In this document: positions 9,214 through 17,758 of the stretch, in pieces | Layout: each line of letters begins with the position of its first letter | Position numbering within the stretch: the stretch's first letter is position 1 | Assembly: GCA_009801015.1 (NCBI GenBank) | Contig: VHZZ01016319.1 | Location: 24,590 to 44,950, forward strand | Direction of reading: 5' to 3' | Length of the DNA stretch: 20,361 bases | Origin: Silene noctiflora | Lineage: Eukaryota; Streptophyta; Magnoliopsida; Caryophyllales; Caryophyllaceae | Notes under the pieces: generated by a model | The model's database searches: none | Told to the model about the DNA's origin: nothing | The model's input: the letters and a program-made list of their open reading frames with translations, nothing else | Position numbers and translations under genes: made by a program

Positions 9214-10722
9214 ATGGAATGGAAAAAGTACTATCTAGATATGGTGTTGGTACCTTGTGGTATGCTCTTCATAATGGCGTATCATGTTTGGTTATGGAAC
9301 AAAATTAGGACTCACCCATTCACTACTATTATTGGTACCAACTCTTATGGAAGAAAATATTGGGTTGCTTCTATTATCAAGGTACGTAAAATGTTTTATT
9401 GTTTATATATGTTATCGTGTCAAATAAGTCAGAAGAGTAGAAGGTTATGACAGGTTAAGTAAACACATTACAAAGTTGATCTTATTTGGATAATGTTAAT
9501 ATTGTCAATCATTTGGATTATGGCCACCTCAAGTTGTGGGCTCAATCAAGAATTATGACAACAATAGGAGCCCATGTGTCAAGGGCTTAGGGCCTCCATA
9601 AACGGTAATGTAAAGGAGTCTAAGATAAAACTTGCATAAAAACGATGACTGCTTTTAACAAAAAAATGTAAATATTTAAGTCGTTTGTTTTTGTTTACGT
9701 TTGATTAAAATATCCCTCATAAAGAATAGGACGGAGGGAGTACTAGTGATTCAAAACATGTAGATATCAATATCATGCATGACAACTTTTTCACAAATCA
9801 TAATGTTTGTAACTTGAATACTGGTTAGGTCTTGTTCTTTTGGGCTGAATAAAGCTGAATTGAATTGAAATTTGTTAAGATAAATAGAGTTTAAATAAAG
9901 CTGAGTTGAATTAAACTAAAGTGAAGTGAAACTGAATGAGAACTAAAATTAAGCCCGACCTTAATGATTTAGATTATAAGTTGTGAAGAAAAAAAAATAC
10001 TAGTTGTAGGAATGAAGAATAATTGCTCTTCACAATATATTTATCTGATTTTCCCTTTTGATTTTGGGTTGGAAAAGATAATCAAGTAGGTATCTTTTTA
10101 GTATCATGCACTGATGCACAATATAATGATGGTTAATTGTACGCTATTTGAAATGCAGGACAATGAAAAGAAAAACATCTTAGCAGTCCAAACAATAAGA
10201 AACACAATAATGGGATCAACCCTAATGGCAACAACATCAATCCTCCTTTGCTCAGGCTTAGCAGCCATCCTAAGCAGCACATATAGCATCAAGAAGCCCT
10301 TAAACGACACCGTCTATGGCGCCCATGGCGAGTTTATGATGGCCCTTAAATATGTCACATTGTTAATCATCTTTTTGTTCTCATTCTTATGTCATTCTAT
10401 GTCAATTAGGTTCCTAAACCAAGTCAATTTTTTAATTAATTCCCCACAAGAAGAAGAAGAGCATAATGTTGGTTTCAGGTTAATTACCCCAACATATGTG
10501 GGCGAGTTACTAGAAAGGGGGCTTGTTTTGAATATTGTGGGAAATAGGCTATTTTATGGGGCACTCCCCCTTTTGCTTTGGATATTTGGGCCTGTCCTTG
10601 TTTTTCTTTGTTGTCTGGCTATTGTTCCTATGCTCTACAATCTTGACATTGTGTTTGGGTCAAGTTTGGAGAAAGGTTGTGATCATGAAATGACTAATGG
10701 GAATTCCTTGTGTCTGGCTTGA
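9214..10722 (+). CDS. DUF599 family membrane protein, two exons (9214-9381, 10159-10722)
   Basis: The spliced product is 243 aa (56 from exon 1, 187 from exon 2), the usual size of plant DUF599 proteins. It matches the family throughout: MEWKKYYLDMVLVP at the start, GTNSYGRKYWVASIIKDNEK across the splice, VQTIRNTIMGSTLMATTSIL, PLNDTVYGAHGEFM and ELLERGLVLNIVGNRLFY. I see four hydrophobic helices, near residues 8-28, 73-95, 115-137 and 191-215. The biochemical function of the family is unknown; a multi-pass membrane location is predicted. Residues 152-158 (PQEEEEH) form an acidic loop. The ATG is the first in the leader, with G at -3 and G at +4. The in-frame GTG at 9190 is not a plant start. 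Introns splice in phase 0 (AAG|GTACGT ... TGCAG|GAC). The frame is intact, unlike everything around it. No canonical AATAAA follows within 200 bp. Confidence 0.9.
9382..10158 (+). other. Intron of the DUF599 gene (777 bp) with MITE debris
   Basis: The donor GTACGT follows AAG at 9381 and the acceptor TTTGAAATGCAG ends at 10158. Both give an uninterrupted family-consistent junction (ASIIK/DNEKK). The acceptor lacks a strong pyrimidine tract but is preceded by AT-rich DNA. The intron holds a Stowaway-type terminus at 9729-9740. It also holds a purine-rich block at about 9846-9945 made of TGAAT/TGAAG-like words, bracketed by GGTCTTGTTC (about 9826) and CCCGACCTT (about 9955), possibly a worn MITE. 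Confidence 0.85.
9729..9742 (-). mobile_element. Stowaway-type (Tc1/mariner) MITE terminus
   Basis: GGACGGAGGGAG followed by TA is the reverse complement of the classic Stowaway end TA-CTCCCTCCGTCC. I could not find a clear partner terminus upstream in the intron, so the left end has decayed or is absent. The adjacent TTTACGTTTGATTAAAATATCC may be the inner part of the element. Confidence 0.55.
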
Positions 10723-10918
10723 ATAATTAATGAATATATTTGATGGTCATGTAATCTAGTGAGTGTGCTTCAACACTTGTTTTGTAAATTAAGGAGAGGT
10801 ATAATGTTACTCCGAAATTATTAATGTCACATATGTTCGTGAAACGGGAATAGTAACATGTCCTTATTAATGTCACATAATCGATCGAGGAACCCAAGAA
10901 GTAATTACAAGAATTAAA
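10723..10918 (+). other. 3' flank of the DUF599 gene with a 16-bp direct repeat
   Basis: The 3' UTR must lie here. Only weak poly(A)-like words are seen (AATAAT, AATGAAT just after the stop). The exact 16-mer TTATTAATGTCACATA occurs at 10818-10833 and 10864-10879 with 30 bases between. A half palindrome TCGATCGAGG follows at about 10881, suggesting that LTR-like DNA may begin as early as 10871. Confidence 0.6.
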
Positions 10919-11861
10919 TGTCGAGAGTTGACGATCAAGAAATAAATATAATCGATCGCGTATGCATGTACTCGATCGAGTAATCGGTCAGTTCCGTCTT
11001 TTGCAAGGACTTTCCGAAATCAGTTTATCTGTTGCTATAAATACCAAACTCGATTCTGATTGTTATGGGACGCTTTATTATGTTTTATTACGTTATCTTT
11101 ATCCTAGAAACCTCTAAAAAACTTCTAGTTTAGTTTTAGTCTATATTTATTCCGGATCTAAACTATGTTCATCATTAATTAATACGGTATTAATTCAATC
11201 TTTCCTTAATACTTCAATATTTGTTATTTATCTTATTTATACTTTTAATTATGTTTTCTATCAATATTATCATTGTAGTTATAATTAGTATGCGTAGCTA
11301 AATCTTCTATCTGGGGTGAAAAGGGATCTAGGTTGTTAGAAGGGGTTTTATTAATGAATTGATGGTTAAATTGCTTCTCTGTTGTTGTTCAGTTATTGTT
11401 TTGAATCAAGTTGATTAACTTCTACAGGGTTAATTAATTTGTGTTGCAAACTAGGATTTGCACCGACCGGATTAAGATTAGTATACGCTGCGATAATTGA
11501 ATAGAGTTAATTTAATGATAGAGACCGCATGTTAAATTATATCTTTAGAATCGACCGATCATATGGAGTTAAACAACAAGATTTGCTCTATTAATTAGTT
11601 AAATCACACCCCCGTATAACTACCTAGTGAACTTGATCCCTAGACTCTTTAATATTATTTTTTTCGTCTTTTATTTCATTGCAATTAGTTTTAGTTAAAG
11701 AACCAAATTTCTCCCAGAAATTGTTACCCTTAAGACAAATTATTACATTAGCAAATAGATTATTACCGCCTTCGTTTGGATTCGACCCTGTCTTTCCACT
11801 AGCTACTAGTTAGTTTGAGATAGGTTTACTTTGATATAGGTGATACGAATAAATCTTTATC
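10919..11861 (+). mobile_element. Truncated LTR, Athila-like Ty3/gypsy
   Basis: A promoter-like TATAAATA lies at 11036-11043, following the palindrome TACTCGATCGAGTA at 10969-10982. The distal part holds phrases typical of Athila-type LTRs as I know them: GGATCTAGG, ACCGACCGGATTAA, CTAGTGAACTTGATCCCTAG and near the end GGATTCGACCCTGTCTT, CCACTAGCTACTAGTTAG. In such elements GGATTCGACCC lies shortly before the LTR end and a TTTGGCGCCG primer site. That site is absent here, so the LTR is cut off near 11861. The left edge (TG at 10919, or 10871) is uncertain because no second copy is present. No ORF is supported within it. Confidence 0.5.
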
Positions 11862-12200
11862 ATATGTAATCACCTTTTTATAAACAAAACCATGACGAAG
11901 TTTTCAAAAAAAAAAAATCTTGCAAAGATGCTTTAAAATTTAAATCTTTTAATGGCTTAAATACTGAACTAAGTCAAGTCGAAGTTTTTTCCCTTTTGAG
12001 TCTCCAAGTATAAATCCAGTTAGCACACATATGATCACACACAATGATCAATAGGCATCACCTTCCAAAGTTTTTCCCTTTAAGAATCATCACTTACACG
12101 ACACGAGTCGGTCTTCTTTTGAGTCGTCTTTTGTTTTATGTCTTGGGTAAGTATGTTCTGCCAGTGCTTGATTCGCCATCGATTTCTATCTCAGTTCAAG
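11862..12200 (+). other. Untranslated leader or junction DNA before gag
   Basis: AT-rich, with an A-run at about 11908-11920. It contains no TGGCGACTCC primer site and no LTR terminus. An in-frame reading opens at 12138 (MSWVSM...), but its first 21 residues have no family character. The likely gag start is the ATG at 12201. The junction between the truncated Athila-like LTR and the Tat/Ogre internal region must lie in this stretch. Confidence 0.5.
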
Positions 12201-13435
12201 ATGTCTAGAGACGGTGAAATTCGCGGAAGTGTCAATGGTCAACCTCAACCCGATCCCAATCATGGTATGAATAAAATCTTGGCCACTCTTCTTCGTCTCC
12301 AAACTAGCCAGGATATTGCTTATGCTCGCTTAGAAACCATCGAAAGCCGTATTGTCGTAGTAGAAACCCGACTTCTTCCTACAAAAGATCCTATACCCCT
12401 AGAAACACCTAAAGAAACACCTGAGCCAAAGGATACCCCTAAAAATGATACTCCTGTATCTACTGAAGCAGAAAAGTGTCTTCTCTATCTGGAAGAACAA
12501 CTCATGTACCTCAAGGGGGATGACATCTATAGACAAAACAGTCGAACGTATGAGGCAATGAACATCCAATTGCCTACTAACTTCAACATGACTGACATCC
12601 CAAGGTTCAATGGACATGAAAATCCTCTAACTCACATTCTAGCTTTCAAGACTATATGTTCATCAAGGGCATTAATCCCGAGATGTTTCTAAGGATCTTT
12701 CCATCATCTCTTGATACAATCCCTATGCAGTGGTACAATTCTTTAGATCCTAAGAAGATCGCAACTTGGGATGACGCTGCAATCGAGTTCACCAAGCAAT
12801 ACACGGATAATGCTAAGATCCAAGTTAATATGCGCACTCTAGAAGTTTTAACCCAAAATGAAAAGGAAGGTTTCACCTACTTGTAGAGAAAGACTAGCAC
12901 ACAGCTTGTCGAGGGCCCATAAGAAACCACTCTTGTGGAAAAATTCGTGGACGATCTGAAGCCCATCTATGCAAACAAACTATGGTACCAAAACATCAAA
13001 TCATTCAAGGAATTTACTATTTTAGGTACGAGAATCGAAGATGATATTCACAAAGGAATCTTGTCCAAAACAATGGGATGAAGATATCAAGGCTCAACAT
13101 CAACTGGCAATCGTTCTTACGGTTCCAATAGTAAAAGTGATAAAGTAAACCTCGTGGAACCTTCCAAGAGGACTAACCCACCCAGAAAATTCACCGACAT
13201 TGTGGATACTTACTCTAATGCACTCAAAAGACTAATTAAGCAAGGTAGGTTACAACCCATTAGACCTACACCTGACCAAGAAAAGAAGTCAAAATTATAG
13301 GATGGCAATGCCTATTGTGAGTACCACATGGGTAAAGTACATGATACAAAAAGTTGCTTTAAGCTAAAGCATATTATCCAAGACATGATCGAAGATAGTC
13401 GATTACCGAATCCCCTCTGCAAGCAAGCCCAATAA
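12201..13435 (+). pseudogene. gag: Gag pseudogene of the Tat/Ogre element, with CHHC zinc knuckle
   Basis: From ATG 12201 (MSRDGEIRGS) the frame runs through a coiled-coil-like stretch (ILATLLRLQTSQDIAYARLE), an acidic/proline linker (TPKETPEPKDTPKND) and the start of the capsid-like domain (PRFNGHENPLTHILAF). A one-base loss near 12652 breaks the frame. The domain continues in another frame (MFIKGINPEMFLRIFPSSL, PMQWYNSLDP, TWDDAAIEFTKQY). Stops follow at 12884 (TAG), 12920 (TAA), 13079 (TGA) and 13298 (TAG). A zinc knuckle at 13316-13357 reads CEYHMGKVHDTKSC, that is C-x2-H-x4-H-x4-C, the form usual in this lineage. A further frameshift near 13415 leads into the next segment. Gag would package the element RNA; this copy is non-functional. 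Confidence 0.85.
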
Positions 13436-13438
13436 TAA

Positions 13439-14230
13439 TCAAAATTCTCTTGGAATTTTAGTAATCTCGAATGAGAAATCCAAGGTGGATTTATCACATC
13501 TCATCTCCCTAGTCGAAGATGAAATCACTGCAATAGATGAAGAGTTGTATTCTATCATTGCACCTACCATTTCCGACTTTATAGCATGGGCAAGAAGTGT
13601 GAGTAGGCAAGTCATCGAGTTAGAAGACATATTCTCCCAACTTAAAGGATCCCATATCACGTCTCCTAGGGAAAAGGCCACGCAAATGGTCACCACCCTC
13701 TCTAAGGAATCCACAATGCCAGAGGATATCACAGTAGTCGACGGGCTAGTTCAGTAAATCACTGAATTAGAAGATGAAATCATGCGACTAAGAAAGCTCG
13801 GCACCATTAATGGTGTATGGCCAGATGGCGATGAAGATGTCTACCTCGCAGAACATCCTCTGGTAAAAACTTTCGACCTTGACGTCGATCACCTCACTCG
13901 ATCAGGTCACCTATATCAAAATGTCGCTCTAAGGCAAACAAGTAGCATTTTTCCTACAGGGAATCCTACTCAAGTAAATATGGATGAGACATTGGATACT
14001 AATTTAACAATGAAGCAATTACAAAGAATCAAGGCTGATCTTTCAGTTTGACAACTAGCATCAAGCTCGTTCCCACATTGCCAAGCTCTGCTACAAGCTC
14101 TGGCTAAACTGAATATACCATCTAATTCAACCCCAAATGATGTGGTTAACCAGTCCTCCAGGACTTAGTTAAGCTAAGTAACCCAGTTACTTTCTCAGAT
14201 GAAGACCTACCTCCATTTGGTGTCAACACA
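13439..14230 (+). pseudogene. Gag-protease connecting segment of the Tat/Ogre element
   Basis: This long linker lies between the zinc knuckle and the protease. One frame runs from about 13440 (NQNSLGILVISNE) to 14051, interrupted only by a TAA at 13755. It is rich in acidic and aliphatic residues (ISLVEDEITAIDEEL, ITELEDEIMRLRKLG), probably helical. A TGA at 14049 and frameshifts near 14157 and 14230 follow, after which SDEDLPPFG, a phrase that in this lineage stands just before protease, can be read. It has no enzymatic motif. Tat/Ogre elements commonly carry an ill-defined region here. Confidence 0.65.
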
Positions 14231-15167
14231 ATCTAGCCCTATATATCACCATTACGTTCCTAAAAAAGAACGTACCTATGATATTGATAGATGACGGTTC
14301 TGCAGTTAATGTCATAACCCTTAAAACTGCACACAAACTGGGCATGAAAGAATCAGATTGGACTCCAACTAATAAGGGTGTTCGTGCATACGACGGGACA
14401 CGTCTAAACTAGTGGGTCTCGTTGATCTTACTATAACCACTGGGCCAGTCGAAAGAAAGGTCAACTTCCAAAAAGTAGACATTGAGGCATATTTCAGCGG
14501 ACTATTGGGAAAGCCTTGGATCCATTCTTGCAAAGCTATGACATCCACCCTCCACAAGAAAATCAAGATCCCTTTGGATGGTCAAGTGGTGACAATAGCT
14601 TCATCTCCAATTAAACCAATCATCGAGAAGGTATCCAATAGCTCGGTCAGCACTGATCCAATACACTAGTTGGGGAGATTTCAAGTCGTCAACCTCATAG
14701 AGAGCAAATTCACTCCACTATACTTCAATCCTCACTCTAATCTGGTGATCAACCACACACTTAAGTCTCAGGGATACTTCTCAGGGATACCCCTAAACCC
14801 AATCAAAAACAATACCGTTGCACCTCTTAAGGAAGGTAATTCTCAAAGAATACCCTTAGGGTTAGGGTACAAACAAACTTTCGAAGAAACTTTCGAAATG
14901 CTCGCTCAGCTTAACGCTCGAAAGAAAAAATGTGTCCATTTGCGACCATATCACCCTACACTAAATGGTTACTTTGTTAGAGAGGGAGAATATGAATCTT
15001 TTCATAATTTTCCCGAGCCAGCGTTACATGAAGGCAACAGGCTAGCGGGGATAGAAGTTTTCCACGAATGTTACTTTATCCCCCAAGAAACGATTCCTAC
15101 CGTTAAAACTCCTTCAAAACCTTGTCTCGATAGTCAAGCTGTCAGCCTTCTGTTTGGGGAAGATTGA
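14231..15167 (+). pseudogene. pro: Aspartic protease pseudogene of the Tat/Ogre element and its C-terminal extension
   Basis: The frame starting near 14231 reads LALYITITF, then MILIDDGSAVNV. IDDGSA at 14287-14304 is the retropepsin-type active site (catalytic Asp of the D-S/T-G motif; here DGS). A frameshift near 14405 splits it from the next part, 14412-14669 (VDLTITTGPVERKVNF, then GLLGKPWIHSCKAMTS). A lone TAG at 14667 separates this from 14670-15167 in the same frame. The extension carries GLGYKQTFEETFEML, LNGYFVREGEYESFHNFPEP and CYFIPQETIP, as seen in Ogre-type polyproteins between protease and RT. The protease would cut the polyprotein; the lesions abolish that. Confidence 0.8.
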
Positions 15168-15587
15168 TTCGTAAAGGCAGCCCAGGACAAGATTATTACG
15201 ATGATACTACAAGATGACCATTTTGACCCCACAACTCTAATCACAGATGCAGATCCCGCAAAAAGGAAAACATGATGGATAAAGTCAATCAAATGAACAA
15301 ATAATCAAAGAAGACTCTTCAAGCTCACCACAGGCAAAGGAGAGATGTCTAAAGATGAACTAGAAGACGATGAGTTCGAGTCTGAGTTAGAGTCGGAACT
15401 AGAGTCTGATTCCAAGTCTAGAGAAGTCGTCAGAGAGTCTTCTCATGTTATCTACCCCACTCCCTTTATTTCTACTAGTTTAGCATCGAGTAGCAGTAGC
15501 CTTGGGCCTATCGCAACAACTGTCCCTCCTTTTCCACTGACTAATGATCATATGGCTTCTTTGTTTTAGTTATTTTCAATTTTTAAT
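15168..15587 (+). other. Protease-RT spacer with acidic/serine frame (possible Ogre intron site)
   Basis: After the TGA ending the protease extension, a readable frame VKAAQDKIITMILQDDHFDP (about 15170) continues the polyprotein and then breaks. At 15345-15569 a low-complexity frame rich in Glu and Ser follows (DELEDDEFESELESELESDS, later SSSSS). Ogre elements are known to have an intron between protease and RT. A candidate acceptor TTTTTAATATGAATAAATCAG ends near 15600, but I cannot place a donor with confidence. The acidic frame is more likely part of the spacer than a separate gene. Confidence 0.5.
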
Positions 15588-16575
15588 ATGAATAAATCAG
15601 ATTCTGCTTACTCCTTCTGTTATGATTGCAATTCTGTTTGTGACGATACTAAGGATGATCTCGGCCTAGACTCACTTGATTTGCCACCATATGTGATAAA
15701 AGAAATTTTAGAAGAGCGGCAGGGGGCATCAGTTATAGAAAACACAGAACCAATTAACATGGGGACTGACCTCGAACCTAAAGAACTTAGGATAGGGACC
15801 ACCCTAGACTCAGCTGAATGGGCTCTCTTCATTGACCATCTATACGTGTTCAAAGACATTTTCGCTTGGTCCTACAAAGACATGCCAAGGATAGACAGGG
15901 ACATTGTAGAACAACGTGTCCCACTCAAACCAGGCTTCAAACCAGCTAAACAAAAACTCAGCAGAATGAGGACAGAATGGGTTCTTAAGATCAAAGAAGA
16001 AGTAGACAAACAATTCAAAGCCGGGTTCATCAAAGTTTCCGAGTATTATAACTGGGTGGCCAACATGGTCCCTGGCCCAAAAAGGATGGGCGAATCCGGG
16101 TTTGTGTTGATTTTAAAGATCTAAACAAGGGTAGTCCAAAAGACGACTTTCCATTACCACATATCGACATATTGGTAGACAATACTGCTGACCATGCACT
16201 TCTGTCCTTCATGGATGGATACGCAGGCTACAATCAGATCAAAATGGCTGAAGAGGACATGCATAAAACCGCATTTGTCACTCAATGGGGGACCTATTAT
16301 TACACCGTCATGCTTTTCGGGTTAATCAACGCAGGTGCAACATATCAACGCACTGGCACTACCTTACTACACAATATGATGCACAAAGAAGTAGAGGTGT
16401 ATGTTGATGACATGAGCGTTAAATCCAAAGATAGACAAGGTCACATCGCCAATCCTTGCAAGTTCTTCTTTAGGCTTCGCAAGTTCAATATGAGACTCAA
16501 TCCTCAAAAGTGTGCATTTGGGGTAATATTTGGGAAGTTGCTATGTTGTAAGTCAATGAGGAATAGAGATTGATC
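15588..16575 (+). pseudogene. pol: Reverse transcriptase pseudogene of the Tat/Ogre element
   Basis: The pre-RT part has NLGT-like NMGTDLEPKELRIGTTLD and DIFAWSYKDMPRIDRDIVEQ. RT proper begins VPLKPGFKPAKQKL at about 15920. Motifs follow in order: EEVDKQFKAGFI, WVANMVPGPKR, then after a frameshift near 16085 VCVDFKDLN, FPLPHIDILVD, FMDGYAGYNQIKM, TQWGTYYYTVMLFGLINAGA and VEVYVDDM. The YVDD catalytic pair is encoded at 16400-16411 and is intact, as is the first catalytic Asp in FMDGY. Another frameshift near 16540 and a TGA soon after break the thumb region (RIKTLIEMPQPQTKKEVRGF). RT copies element RNA to DNA; this one cannot be made whole. Confidence 0.9.
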
Positions 16576-17158
16576 AATCCAGGATCAAGACTCTAATCGA
16601 AATGCCGCAACCGCAGACAAAGAAAGAAGTTCGAGGTTTTCTAGGCAAGGTACAATACATAAGCCATTTTATCTCCAAGCTTACCATGATTTTATAAGCC
16701 AATATTCAAAAATTTAAAAAAGACAGAGCACACCATGTGGGACGATGATTGTCAGAAGACGTTCGAAAGAATCAAGGAGATTTTGGCCAAACCAATTGTG
16801 CTCATGCCGCAACGGAAAGGTCAACCATTATCCCTATACCTTATAGTCACAGAAACAGCCATGGAAGCATGCTTGCTGAAACGGTAGGGAAAGAGGAATG
16901 AGCCATCTACTACCTCAGCAAGAAGTTCTTGGATACGAGACAAAGTACACACGTCTTGAAAAACCTTGCCTCGCTCTTGTATGGGCAACAAAGAAGCTGC
17001 AACATTACATGCTCAGGTATTCAGTCAAAGTCTACTTGAAAATGGATCCCATAAAGTACATTTTCGAAAAGCTAGTTCTTAATGGTCGACTAGCACGATG
17101 GACTCTAATGCTTTCTGAGTTTAACCTCAAATACGTGCCACTGAAGGTAATTAAATGA
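16576..17158 (+). pseudogene. RT-linked RNase H pseudogene of the Tat/Ogre element
   Basis: The RT tail reads KKEVRGFLGKVQYISHFISK, then a TAA near 16694 and a frame change into CQKTFERIKEILAKPIVLMP at about 16750. A TAG at about 16887 and a frameshift near 16925 follow before ETKYTRLEKPCLALVWATKK and LQHYMLRYSVKVYLKMDPIK. The order is that of the connection and RNase H domain in Ty3/gypsy pol: LYLIVTETAM holds the first RNase H Asp/Thr position, and YETKYTRLEK the Glu region. A TGA at 17156 is the only thing separating it from the next frame. Confidence 0.8.
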
Positions 17159-17758
17159 CGGGAAGTGGTTGAATTATTTGTAGACAATCCCATACATGAC
17201 ACCCAAATGATAGACACAAGGTCATTTTTGGACGAAAATATCCTTCATACTAATACAGAATCATGGGATCTCTACTTCGACGGGGCTTCCAATATAAGAG
17301 GATATGGGATTGGAGTGTTGCTCATTTCTCCTGAAAGTGAGCATACTTCAATTTCAGTCAAAATCGACTTCGAGGTGACTAATAATGCGGTAGAATACGA
17401 GGCCTGCCTCATAGGCTTACAACCAGCAGTCAGTCTTGGCATCAAAAGACTTCGAGTCCATGGAGACTCATCCCTCAATATCAACCAAATCACTGGATCA
17501 TGGAAAATACGGAGCGAAAATCTCGCCCCATATCAATCAAGGGTAGATCAAGTGGCTTAGTTCTTTGATCAAATCACTTACTTACACATACTAAGAGAGG
17601 AAAACCAATTTGCAGACGCTCTTGCGAAACTTGCATCCCTCATTAACATGCCTAAAAATATGGTGGATATGACCTTATGCATCGAAAGGCGATCAGAACC
17701 AGCCTATATACACCTCCTAACTCACGAGGAGGAAGATCAAGAAGAGCCTTGGTACTAA
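17159..17758 (+). pseudogene. Second (archaeal-type) RNase H pseudogene of the Tat/Ogre element
   Basis: After the single TGA the same frame continues with VVELFVDNPI and then a second RNase H fold. All four acidic positions can be seen: LYFDGAS (Asp), NNAVEYEACLIGL (Glu), VHGDSSLNINQI (Asp) and ENQFADALAKLASL (Asp). A TAG at 17558 interrupts between the third and fourth, without frame loss; the reading ends with a TAA at 17756 after EEDQEEPWY. Among plant Ty3/gypsy elements an additional RNase H placed between the RT-RNase H and integrase is a mark of the Tat/Ogre lineage, so it is the best single piece of lineage evidence here. Confidence 0.85.

Noticed and set aside
15345..15569. Acidic Glu/Ser-rich ORF as an independent gene
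   Set aside because: It sits inside the pol region between protease and RT, has no promoter of its own and is low-complexity.
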